From Firmicutes bacterium HGW-Firmicutes-16 (GTDB taxonomy: Bacteria; Bacillota; Clostridia; Oscillospirales; Oscillospiraceae), in the NCBI GenBank assembly GCA_002841545.1, contig PGZZ01000003.1:124001-188000 (forward strand): DNA of 64,000 nucleotides, given 5' to 3'. The notes beneath the pieces were generated by a model. That model ran no database searches. It saw only the letters and a program-made list of their open reading frames with translations, and was not told where the DNA came from. This document shows, in pieces, positions 26,137-34,060 of this stretch. Both the position numbers and the translations under genes were made by a program. Positions within the stretch are counted from its first letter, which is position 1. Each line of letters opens with the position of its first letter.

Positions 26137-27657
26137 TCAGTGCCACTGGGCCAGATGCTTATAAGTATCCAGTAGCGCGTAGTAGCTTTCGTCGAACAGG
26201 CCTTTGAGTTCCGCATATTTTTTGTGGTTTCCCACATCCGACTGTACTGTTTCGTCGACTCTTATAAAGCGGTCGATGGCGGTGAAGTCCTCCAGCACGC
26301 CGACGCCGACGCCTGCGGCTACTGCCGCGCCCATGGATGTAGCCTCGTCCAGCCAGTTCAAACGCTTTGCGCGCACACCGTACACATCCGCCAGCACATG
26401 AAGAATTACTTCCCCGTTTGCCAAGCCGCCTATCACGTTGATGTCGGTTATATCCAGCTCTTTGCGGAACACATCCAGAATAATGCACAGATTCATCATG
26501 ACGCCTTCAACACAGGCGCGCAGCATATCACCGCGAGTATGTTCCATTTTAAGCCCGATGAATGCGCCGCGAGCCTCGGAATTCCAGCGCGGACTGCGCT
26601 CACCGAGAATATACGGCAGATACAGAAGCCCATTGGCTCCCACCGGTGATTTTTCAATTTCCTTGTTCATCAGGGCGTAGCTGCTGCAGCCCTGTTCCTC
26701 TGCCAGCCGTTCAAGATCCTTGCACAGATTCTTTTTTACAAATTGGTATGAGTTGCCAGCCGCCTGCATGGTGCCGTTGGGGGAATACTTGCCCGGCACC
26801 ATGTGCGCCCAGTTGTAGGTGCGCATCTGCGGATCATAGATTGGCTCGTCGCTTGTCAGCGCTATCCAGGAGGAGGAGCCCAGATAGTTGAACGTATCGC
26901 CGCTGCGCACGCTGCCGGCGCCGACGGCCGCACATACGCCGTCGCCGCCGCCTATAACGATGGGCGTGCCCGGCGCAAGACCGCATTCTTCCGCAACGGA
27001 GGCGGTTATCTGTCCGGCGACATGCGTTGAGGGATATACGTCCGCGAGAAGATCCCTATCGATACCGGCCATATCGAGTATCTGATCCGACCATTCCAGT
27101 CGGTTCAAATCAAGACAGTTGGTGCCGGAAGCGTCGGAAAAATCGGTCACAAACTCTCCGGTAAGCCGATAAATTATGTAGTCCTTGGGTTGCAGCATTT
27201 TGTAAGTTTTGCGAAAAACGTCCGGTTCATTATCCCTAATCCACATCAGCTTTTCTAGACTGTAAGAAGCGCTGATTTTATGTCCGGTAATGCGGTAAAA
27301 CTTTTCCTCATCAATTTTTGTGCGGATGAAGGCTTCCTGCGCCTGACTGCGCTGATCCGCCCATATAATTGCCGGACGAAGAGGTCTGCCGCTTTTATCC
27401 ACAGCCACGCAGCCCATCATCTGTCCGCTAAAAGCCATACCAGCCACTTGATGAGTGTCATATCCCTTGAGCAGCACCTTGTTATTGACGCAGACCGCGC
27501 TCCACCAGTCTTCCGGATTCTGTTCGGCCCAGGTACTGTTGAAATAGTCTGTGCCGTATGTATAAGTCACGCTGCGCACCAGTTCACCGTCCGTTGTGAA
27601 CAGCGTCGCCTTATCACCGGTCGTTCCGATATCGTGCGCAATCAGGTATTTTGCCAT
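26137..27657 (-). CDS. FGGY-family carbohydrate kinase (xylulokinase-like)
   Basis: 506 residues, the FGGY length. N-terminal phosphate loop HDIGTTGDKATLF (about 9-21), catalytic Asp in PAIIWADQRSQ (about 100), the GGGDGVCAAVGAG nucleotide segment (about 235-248) and the C-terminal INVIGGLANGEVILHVLADVYG (about 410-430). Such kinases phosphorylate xylulose, ribulose, fuculose, glycerol or similar. With an epimerase next door a ketose substrate is plausible. Five bases follow the aldo/keto reductase gene. Confidence 0.92.
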   Translation of the reverse strand: MAKYLIAHDIGTTGDKATLFTTDGELVRSVTYTYGTDYFNSTWAEQNPEDWWSAVCVNNKVLLKGYDTHQVAGMAFSGQMMGCVAVDKSGRPLRPAIIWADQRSQAQEAFIRTKIDEEKFYRITGHKISASYSLEKLMWIRDNEPDVFRKTYKMLQPKDYIIYRLTGEFVTDFSDASGTNCLDLNRLEWSDQILDMAGIDRDLLADVYPSTHVAGQITASVAEECGLAPGTPIVIGGGDGVCAAVGAGSVRSGDTFNYLGSSSWIALTSDEPIYDPQMRTYNWAHMVPGKYSPNGTMQAAGNSYQFVKKNLCKDLERLAEEQGCSSYALMNKEIEKSPVGANGLLYLPYILGERSPRWNSEARGAFIGLKMEHTRGDMLRACVEGVMMNLCIILDVFRKELDITDINVIGGLANGEVILHVLADVYGVRAKRLNWLDEATSMGAAVAAGVGVGVLEDFTAIDRFIRVDETVQSDVGNHKKYAELKGLFDESYYALLDTYKHLAQWH

Positions 27658-27662
27658 TAGGT

Positions 27663-28658
27663 TTATCTCCTTGCCTCGGAATTCTCAAAAGGCTCCAGAA
27701 TTTTGTCTATCTTTTTCATTTCCTCGTCGCTTATATCCCAGGTGACGCAGTGAACGTTCTCCTCGAGCTGTTCTATTGACGAAGCGCCGCCGATTATCGA
27801 GCTTACCTCCGGCTTCTGTCTGAGCCAGTTGAGCGCGACCTCATTCATGGGATGGCCCATTTCGTCCGACAGAGCCTTAATTTCTCGGGCTGCTTTCACA
27901 TATATCTCGAACTCCTTGCCGGAAAGCTTCGGGTTGGCGTTGCGGATGTCGTGGGACGAGAAATCTACGCCGCTGAGGAATCTGCCCGCCAGCAGTCCCT
28001 GAAACAGCGGACTGTAAGGCAGGAGGGCCTGACCGTATTTGCGCACTGTGGGCAGCACCTCTGCCTCAGTTCGGTAATCCAGAGGAAGCCCGTGATAGCT
28101 GGCTGGGTTTCGCTCAAGCATGTTGTAAAGGCTCTGCTGGCAGTCAACGCCAATCAGCGTCATCATTTTTTCCACATCGTTCTGTGAAAAATTACTGAGG
28201 CCGACATAGCGGATTTTCCCCTCGGCTTTCATAAGCGAGAGCGCCTCGGCGGTTTCTTCTAGCGGAGTTTTGGGATCGGGCCAGTGAAGCTGATAAATAT
28301 CAATATAATCGGTCTGGAGACGGCGCAGGCTGTCGTCAATTTCCCTCAAAAGACTTACTTTTGAAAGGTCATTGGCGGTTTCGTGTTTTTCGTTCCATGT
28401 TAAGCCGCCTTTTGATGCGATGAGCACATTGTCGCGGCGTCCGCCCTCTTTCAGGGCCTTTCCCAGAACGGTTTCGGATGCGCCCCAGCCATAAACAGGT
28501 GCGACGTCAAAAAGGTTGACACCCATGCCAATTGCCTCGTGTACGATGCGGATTGACTTTTTTTCCTCGGAGGAGTCCCAGTCTCCGCCCATGTTCCAGC
28601 AACCGATCCCGATTGCCGATATCTCTTCTTTAATTCTTGAAACCTTTTTGTAAATCAT
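27663..28658 (-). CDS. Aldo/keto reductase
   Basis: 331 residues. Catalytic tetrad readable: Asp and Tyr in LFDVAPVYGWG (about 50-60), Lys in LIASKGG (about 83) and His in YQLHWPD (about 125). NADPH-binding features include GLSNFSQND and PYSPLFQGLLAGRF. It is the promoter-proximal gene of the twelve-gene operon, downstream of a LacI operator and the lacI terminator. It would interconvert a carbonyl and an alcohol on the incoming sugar or a pathway aldehyde. Confidence 0.93.
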   Translation of the reverse strand: MIYKKVSRIKEEISAIGIGCWNMGGDWDSSEEKKSIRIVHEAIGMGVNLFDVAPVYGWGASETVLGKALKEGGRRDNVLIASKGGLTWNEKHETANDLSKVSLLREIDDSLRRLQTDYIDIYQLHWPDPKTPLEETAEALSLMKAEGKIRYVGLSNFSQNDVEKMMTLIGVDCQQSLYNMLERNPASYHGLPLDYRTEAEVLPTVRKYGQALLPYSPLFQGLLAGRFLSGVDFSSHDIRNANPKLSGKEFEIYVKAAREIKALSDEMGHPMNEVALNWLRQKPEVSSIIGGASSIEQLEENVHCVTWDISDEEMKKIDKILEPFENSEARR

Positions 28659-28727
28659 TTGCCACGTCTTCTTTCAACATCGTATATTGACAGTTTCATA
28701 CGCTGATTTATTATTGTAACAGTCATA

Positions 28728-28741
28728 TGTAACCGGTTCCA
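28728..28741. promoter_or_regulatory. LacI-type operator before the aldo/keto reductase operon
   Basis: TGTAACCGGTTCCA, a near-perfect palindrome with the central CG typical of LacI-family sites. The same word with one change occurs in the lacI leader, and a two-change copy lies further upstream. Confidence 0.85.
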
Positions 28742-28751
28742 TCTCTCTTAA

Positions 28752-28790
28752 AAAAAGTTGGCTGACGCCACTACTTATTGCCAACTTTTT
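28752..28790 (-). terminator. Terminator of the lacI gene
   Basis: 11-bp stem (28752-28762 with 28780-28790), 17-base loop. On the minus strand seven T follow. It separates lacI from the downstream operon, which therefore needs its own promoter near 28728. Confidence 0.82.
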
Positions 28791-28888
28791 ATCTTTAAGC
28801 CCATACTTGCTAGATTTTCTGTTTTCTTTTTAGTCCTCTATAAACAGCATGTGTGACCGGTAGGTGCAAATTGTTGAAACCACACATC

Positions 28889-29908
28889 TCATTTCGTTAT
28901 TCTTTCGGAACCCGAAAGCTGTACGCTATAGGGAATCATGTATATATTACGGGGTCTGTCGGGGTTTTCGATACGTTCCAGCAGCATCCTCAGGGCAACG
29001 CGGCCCATTTCATGATTGTCACGGTAAACACAGCTGAAAGGGATCCCCAGCATATCGAGAATAGCGATACGGTCATTTCCGATAACGGCTATGTCTCTGC
29101 CGATTTCGATCCCGCACTCATGAGTGGCTTTCAGAAAGCCCAAACTAGTACTATTGTTGCTCGTGTAGATAGCCTGAGGCCAGTCGCCGGAGTGAAACAT
29201 GGCTTTAGATAATTCGTAGGCTCGGGGCGTAAGGAAATCGCCCTCAAAAATATCTTCTTCCCGTAGATTCAGCCCGCAGTCCAGCACTCCCTGCCGGAAG
29301 CCTTCCAAACGATCACGCCCGATTTTGAGCTTCAAATCGCCTGTAATCACGCCCAGACGCCGATTCCCGGCTTTATACAGCTCGATTGCGGCCTGGTATG
29401 AGCTCTGATAGTTTTCATAAAAGACGCCGTCCCACGGCATATTATCCGAATCGCGGTCCACGATAACGAGTGGAATATTCAGAGCATTCAGCTGCTTGCG
29501 CAGATTTGAGGCCATCGCGTCGTTGGAATAATCCACAGCCGGAGCAAGGATTAGTCCCCGAACGCGCTGTTGGCTCAGTGTGCGAAGAGCTCGTGCCTCT
29601 TTCTCGCCATTGTCCTGAGTGTCAAAGAAGATCAGCGATAATTCTTTCTGGTCGGCAACCTCCGTAATTCCGTGGAGCATGTCGCCGTAGAACATATTGT
29701 CAATTTCGGGAACCAGCACGCCGATTGTTGAGGTCTCCTGCCTTGAAAGGCTCACCGCGCTTGCGGACGGTATGTATTGATGCTCTTTCATGACCACTTC
29801 GACCTTTTGGCGGGTCGCCTCATTGACATAACCGCTGTTGTTCAGTACGCGGGAAACGGTTGCCTTTGACACGCCCGCCAGTTGAGCAACATCTTTAATG
29901 GTAATCAG
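28889..29908 (-). CDS. LacI-family transcriptional regulator (probable CTG start)
   Basis: 339 residues if translation starts at CTG 29908, nine bases after GGAGG (29918-29922), giving (M)ITIKDVAQLAGVSKATVSRVL, the normal LacI N-terminus. The nearest upstream ATG (29944) would add twelve residues, place the ribosome site inside the gene and put the operator in the coding sequence. The HTH is followed by a hinge helix (SASAVSLSRQ) and a periplasmic-binding-like sugar domain (TIGVLVPEIDNMFYGDMLHG). Operators at its own promoter and at the adjacent operon point to repression of both, relieved by a sugar or phosphosugar. Confidence 0.92.
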   Translation of the reverse strand: MITIKDVAQLAGVSKATVSRVLNNSGYVNEATRQKVEVVMKEHQYIPSASAVSLSRQETSTIGVLVPEIDNMFYGDMLHGITEVADQKELSLIFFDTQDNGEKEARALRTLSQQRVRGLILAPAVDYSNDAMASNLRKQLNALNIPLVIVDRDSDNMPWDGVFYENYQSSYQAAIELYKAGNRRLGVITGDLKLKIGRDRLEGFRQGVLDCGLNLREEDIFEGDFLTPRAYELSKAMFHSGDWPQAIYTSNNSTSLGFLKATHECGIEIGRDIAVIGNDRIAILDMLGIPFSCVYRDNHEMGRVALRMLLERIENPDRPRNIYMIPYSVQLSGSERITK

Positions 29909-29927
29909 GGTAATCCACCTCCGGGTG

Positions 29928-29941
29928 TGTAACTGGTTCCA
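29928..29941. promoter_or_regulatory. LacI-type operator in the lacI leader
   Basis: TGTAACTGGTTCCA, one base different from the operator at 28728-28741, at about +10 to +23 of the predicted lacI transcript. Indicates autorepression. Confidence 0.85.
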
Positions 29942-29957
29942 CATGTGATTTAGATGC

Positions 29958-29986
29958 ATTATATCCACCAAAACTAAATACGTCAA
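29958..29986 (-). promoter_or_regulatory. Sigma-A promoter of lacI
   Basis: Minus strand TTGACG (29981-29986), 17-base spacer, TATAAT (29958-29963). Near consensus; predicted start about 29951. Confidence 0.9.
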
Positions 29987-30062
29987 TATGTACAGCATCA
30001 TTTCTATATAATGCTTACATCAACCTATACATTATTGTGGAATATGCCTAAGTATAAAGCGC

Positions 30063-30076
30063 TGTAACCGATTCCT
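30063..30076. promoter_or_regulatory. Third, weaker LacI-type operator
   Basis: TGTAACCGATTCCT matches the main operator at 12 of 14 positions. It lies 135 bases upstream of the leader operator and could support looping. The rest of the 29909-30261 gap holds the lacI promoter and the fabG terminator. Confidence 0.6.
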
Positions 30077-30146
30077 TAAAATACGTCTTTTATTGTGTTC
30101 GTGCAGCAAATCATAAAATAGAAATATTGCATTCTTAAGGAAAAAG

Positions 30147-30184
30147 CACCTCTCTCTCGGCATAATGCAGCCGAAAAAGAGGTG
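30147..30184 (-). terminator. Terminator of fabG
   Basis: CACCTCT (30147-30153) pairs with AGAGGTG (30178-30184), with an inner CGGC (30058-30061 offset by 100: 30158-30161) and GCCG (30170-30173) stem. On the minus strand CTTTTT follows. Confidence 0.75.
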
Positions 30185-30261
30185 TTTTGTTTTAAGTATA
30201 ATTTTACACTCGATATCTCAACGGCAACATAGGAAAGCCATTTTGACCAAATATGGAAGGG

Positions 30262-31008
30262 TCACACTATCAGGAAGCCGCCATTAACCTGTATGCATTC
30301 GCCGGTTACATAGCTGGAATCATCGGAGGCGAGGAAGGAGACAACGGACGCGACCTCCGACACTTGACCAACTCTTCTCATGGGGTTGAGCATCAATGCC
30401 ATTGACATAAGCTCCTCCGGTATGGTTTTTATCATATCGGTATCAATTAGGGATGGCGCAATAGAATTAACTGTTATGTTCTTGGGTCCAAATTCCTTGG
30501 CGAGTGTCCTTGTAAAGCTGAGAACACCGCCTTTTGAAGCACTGTAGTTTGCCTGTCCGGCATTGCCCCATGCGGCATTTGAACTGATATTGACTATTTT
30601 GCCGTAGTTCCTCCCTCGCATAGAACCCGCAACGGCCTGACAGGTGTAAAACATGCTGTTAAGATTGACGTTAATGACTTTGTTCCAGTCTTCCACATTC
30701 ATTTTGTGGAACATAGCGTCCTTGGTTATTCCTGCGTTGTTTATGAGAATATCAACTCTGCCGAATTTTTCGATAATTTTGCCGAAAACTGAATTAACCT
30801 CATCCCTATTAGACACATCGCATTTCATCGCGATAACCTTCTCGCCCGAAGGATCAAGTGCTTTTGCTGTGGCTTCTGCCTGCTCGAGGTCAAGATCCAG
30901 AACGGCGAGCGCCTCGACTCCGTCTTCAAACAGACGGGAAGCGATGGCCGCACCAATGCCCTTTGCGGCCCCTGTGACAACCGCGATTTTACTATCAAGC
31001 TTGCCCAT
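30262..31008 (-). CDS. fabG: Short-chain dehydrogenase, 3-oxoacyl-ACP reductase type
   Basis: 248 residues. NADP motif GAAKGIGAAIA (about 13-23), LINNAGITKDAMF (about 88-100), catalytic Ser in VNISSNAAWG (about 139) and Tyr/Lys in YSASKGG (about 152/156), and the C-terminal SSYVTGECIQVNGGF. FabG-like enzymes reduce 3-oxoacyl-ACP or -CoA thioesters. This copy stands outside a fatty-acid cluster, behind a sigma-54 promoter and next to a sigma-54 activator and a CoA-transferase relic. A catabolic 3-hydroxyacyl-CoA dehydrogenase or reductase role is therefore as likely as lipid synthesis. Confidence 0.9.
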   Translation of the reverse strand: MGKLDSKIAVVTGAAKGIGAAIASRLFEDGVEALAVLDLDLEQAEATAKALDPSGEKVIAMKCDVSNRDEVNSVFGKIIEKFGRVDILINNAGITKDAMFHKMNVEDWNKVINVNLNSMFYTCQAVAGSMRGRNYGKIVNISSNAAWGNAGQANYSASKGGVLSFTRTLAKEFGPKNITVNSIAPSLIDTDMIKTIPEELMSMALMLNPMRRVGQVSEVASVVSFLASDDSSYVTGECIQVNGGFLIV

Positions 31009-31103
31009 AATAATACTCCTTTAATAGAAATTGAATTTTCTCTTATCAGACAGCGGTGCTGCAAATTGCTGCTGCCATTGAGAAGTACTATTATTTATAT
31101 ACA

Positions 31104-31118
31104 GCAATAATCATGCCA
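31104..31118 (-). promoter_or_regulatory. Sigma-54 promoter of fabG
   Basis: Minus strand TGGCATGATTATTGC: the -24 GG and -12 GC have the required spacing, and only one base differs from TGGCACG-N4-TTGC. Transcription would start near 31093, giving an 85-base leader. Confidence 0.88.
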
Positions 31119-31171
31119 GAAGTAAAACATCATTTTTTACGATATTATTTATCGGAAGCTGAAATGAGCTA

Positions 31172-31184
31172 TAGCAAAGTGCTA
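31172..31184. promoter_or_regulatory. Probable upstream activator site for the sigma-54 activator
   Basis: Perfect palindrome TAGCA-AAG-TGCTA about 85 bases upstream of the predicted fabG start, a usual distance for an enhancer-binding protein. The same TAGCA-N3-TGCTA core is the centre of the long palindrome at 33077-33113. Confidence 0.75.
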
Positions 31185-31231
31185 CTTTCGGCTAGCATTT
31201 TACCATAGCTCAAGTCTCTGTTAATTTTTCT

Positions 31232-32959
31232 TCAGGTATTCAGTTTGACTTGGCCCGCTTTTATTTTCCTGTGAATCGTTGACGGATATGTTCCAAGCGC
31301 CTTTGCGGCGTCGACTATAGTACCATGCTGGGCATAAGCCTCTTCAATTAGTATTTTATCTAATAATAAATGTGCTTCGGCGAGTGGCATAACGCCGTTG
31401 ACGCTGATCTTATCTACAGCCCCTTCGCTGTCCATTTCCAGTGCATACTGAAGGTGTTCCTCGTCAATCACGCCATCATCACCAAGGATAACAAGCCGCT
31501 CAACGACATTTTTAATCTCTCGGGCGTTGCCGGGCCAGTCAAGTCTGGACATCCTTCGCATTACTATATTACTGAGACGAATTTTCTTGGTATACTTCTT
31601 GTTAAAGTACTCTAGAAAATGAGAAACCAGCGGGACTATATCGTCAGTACGCTCGCGAAGCGGCGGTATATGTATTGGAACCACGCAAATGCGGTAGTAA
31701 AGGTCCCGCCTGAATCTCGCCGAGTTTTTTAGTTCGTTTTCGGAAAGATTGGTTGCACTGATATATCTGACGTCAATATTAATGGGAACCGTTGCTCCTA
31801 TGCGATACATCTGATTCTCCTGTACGACCCGAAGTAGCTTACTCTGCACGGAAAACGGCAGCTCGCCTATCTCATCAAGGAAGAATGTGCCTCCGTTTGC
31901 CTCCTCGAGAAGACCCTTCTTTCCTCCCTTGCTGGCTCCGGTAAAAGAGCCGGGGGCGTAGCCGAATAGTTCGGACTCGATGAGCTGTTCGGGCACAGCT
32001 GAGCAATTTATCGCAATAAAGGGCTTGTCGGCGCGTCCACTGCACCTGTGGATGTACCGTGCAACCTCCTCCTTGCCGACACCGGATTCACCAGTCAGAA
32101 AGATGGGTGCATCGGTCAACGCAACCTTTGAAGACAGTCCGAGAATATGCTCCATCTTTTTGCTGGAGCATACGGGATCATTCACGTCTTTATTCTTGAC
32201 TAGTTTCATGAGTTGGCTGTAGTAAGCATTTTTGATTTTTTCGAGCTCATATAGCTGGTTTTCAAGCTGAACCATACGGGAAACGTCGCGGCCTGTCAGA
32301 ACTACGTGTTTCACATTTTGCGCTTCATCTAAAACTGGGGTGTCGGTATAGGTCATATTAACACCATTGCCGTACTTCAAATTTTTTCTGACAGTGGTCT
32401 TTTCTATGATAGCCGTGGGATACAGTGCTTCACCCAGATAGTTGTTTTCTTTCAGCATCTGCCCAAGGTTTTCTCCCACGGCAAAGTACTTGGAAGCGGT
32501 ATCCAGCGGCAGACCATTGCATGTGAAAATTTTTTGCATTTTTGGGGTTATACCTAAAAGCTCCCTTGAGGTTTGGTTGCATATTTCAAGATTTCCGGAA
32601 GCATCGATAACGGTCAGCCCCTCATCGACTGCTTCAAGTATCTGAGAAAGAAGCTTTGAGGAAATTGGGGTGTCTTCAAACAGCAGGACACTGTATGGGC
32701 CGGTGCCGACATCCGAAGTAAAAGTATGGACACAGACCTGAAGTTTGAAATTGCGAAGTACAACATCTCTGCAAACAAAGCCATCTTCTGCGCTTAGCTG
32801 CAAATCGGGAATGAGGTCAAATATGTTTTTGCAGCAATCAGCTTTTGATATGCTCAGAAGCGTCTTGGCGCTTTCGTTCGCGTGTAATATCATGCCGTCC
32901 AAAGCGACAATTAAAATGGGATTCGAAACCATATCTGCCAGCCGTATAAAATTTTTCAA
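31232..32959 (-). CDS. Sigma-54-dependent activator with two PAS-like domains
   Basis: 575 residues from TTG 32959, ten bases after a strong GGAGG. An in-frame ATG 27 bases upstream would enclose that site and has only a weak one of its own. Two PAS-like regions (about 5-110 and 115-235) precede the AAA+ domain: Walker A GESGVGKE (about 285), the sigma-54 contact loop as GSFTGA (about 338; Ser in place of the usual Ala), Walker B GGTFFLDEIGELP, and RFRRDLYYRICVVPIHIPPLRER. A Fis-type HTH ends the protein (EEAYAQHGTIVDAAKALGTYPSTIHRK). It probably senses a small molecule and drives fabG from the sigma-54 promoter. Confidence 0.94.
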   Translation of the reverse strand: MKNFIRLADMVSNPILIVALDGMILHANESAKTLLSISKADCCKNIFDLIPDLQLSAEDGFVCRDVVLRNFKLQVCVHTFTSDVGTGPYSVLLFEDTPISSKLLSQILEAVDEGLTVIDASGNLEICNQTSRELLGITPKMQKIFTCNGLPLDTASKYFAVGENLGQMLKENNYLGEALYPTAIIEKTTVRKNLKYGNGVNMTYTDTPVLDEAQNVKHVVLTGRDVSRMVQLENQLYELEKIKNAYYSQLMKLVKNKDVNDPVCSSKKMEHILGLSSKVALTDAPIFLTGESGVGKEEVARYIHRCSGRADKPFIAINCSAVPEQLIESELFGYAPGSFTGASKGGKKGLLEEANGGTFFLDEIGELPFSVQSKLLRVVQENQMYRIGATVPINIDVRYISATNLSENELKNSARFRRDLYYRICVVPIHIPPLRERTDDIVPLVSHFLEYFNKKYTKKIRLSNIVMRRMSRLDWPGNAREIKNVVERLVILGDDGVIDEEHLQYALEMDSEGAVDKISVNGVMPLAEAHLLLDKILIEEAYAQHGTIVDAAKALGTYPSTIHRKIKAGQVKLNT

Positions 32960-33076
32960 TTCGACAATACCTCCAAAGAAAACCATTAAGCAAACTTCTT
33001 AATCTAAAATGTACACTTTTAATCCATTCGGGTCAAGAATTATTGGTCTAATTGCATACGTGAATTCGAATAAAAA

Positions 33077-33113
33077 TTAACTTGATAGTAGCAAAATGCT
33101 ACTATCAAGTTAA
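33077..33113. promoter_or_regulatory. Perfect 37-base palindrome, probable activator site
   Basis: TTAACTTGATAGTAGCA, spacer AAA, then its exact reverse complement. The core TAGCA-AAA-TGCTA equals the fabG upstream site. It lies between the sigma-54 activator gene and the CoA-transferase relic. No T tract follows on either strand, so it is not an obvious terminator. Probably the activator's site for the lost promoter of the relic gene or for its own gene. Confidence 0.8.
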
Positions 33114-33177
33114 TGGACGAGCAAAAATGATTATAAAAGTCAAACATAAACGCAATAGAATTCTCATATATTGATGA

Positions 33178-33998
33178 TTAGGCTTGGAAGGTCCGGCTAA
33201 AGATAACCCCGGCTACGATACCACCGGATTCTTTGCTCGCGGAGGTATTTCCATAAGCTTTGCGCAGAGGGACGGCGTGCCCTGCAACACGGGTGCCGGA
33301 TTTGGAGACCATGTTCTTGGAACCGATCTTTTATGCGGTATACTGGCAGCTCTTTTTAACCGTGAAAAAACAGGCAAGGGTATTTTGTTACGTCAAGTCT
33401 GTTTCAGTCCGCTGTCTATCTGCTTTCAAGTATGATGGGCTTTTATCAAATAGGGGTTGAATTTCCAAACAGCCGCACCAATCCGCCAAATTCGCTTAAC
33501 AATACATATCAGTGCAAGGACGGAAAATGGATAATGCTTGCGGGCGCGAGCTGGGCGTCTTATTTGCCCAAGTTCTGCGAGATTACAGGGCATAAGGATG
33601 AATTTTATTCGAATGAAGACTATCTTAATCCCATCGCCGGTCTCATATACGGGCAGGAGCTATCTAAGCTTGTTTCCGATATCATGATTGAAAAGACACG
33701 TGATGAGTGGGTGAAAATACTTTCGGCAGCCGATTTTCCGCATGAGCTTTTGCAGGATATCCCGATGATCATGCAGGATAAACAGGCGCTGGAGAATAAG
33801 TTTATTTTTAAACATGAGTTTGGTAACGGAACGTCGGCACTGTATTCAAACACGCCCGTTTTCTTTGGCAGCCAACCTATAACCGATTTCATCCACTCCG
33901 CCCCGGTAGGTGCGCATACCGTCGAAGTTCTGAGTCAGGCGGGATATACGGATGAGCAAATTGAAGTGCTGAAAGCTGCTGGAGCAATCGCCGAGTAA
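33178..33998 (+). pseudogene. CaiB/BaiF-family (class III) CoA-transferase, truncated and frameshifted
   Basis: The reading begins abruptly after a TGA (33175-33177) with LGLEGPAKDNPGYDTTGFFARG, the middle of a class III CoA transferase, so roughly the first 120-140 residues including the catalytic Asp region are gone. The frame then breaks near 33381: the upstream frame runs to a stop near 33436, while the other frame continues as FVTSSLFQSAVYLLSSMMGFYQIG into a good C-terminal half ending at 33998. One missing base after AAGGGT would explain it. These enzymes move CoA between acids, often in carnitine, bile-acid, oxalate or aromatic metabolism. Not functional as it stands. Confidence 0.9.
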
Positions 33999-34060
33999 AA
34001 AGTTGTGATTCCCCAACGAGCATATTTTAAGATTGCCAGTTTAACTGAAAAATGTCGCCA

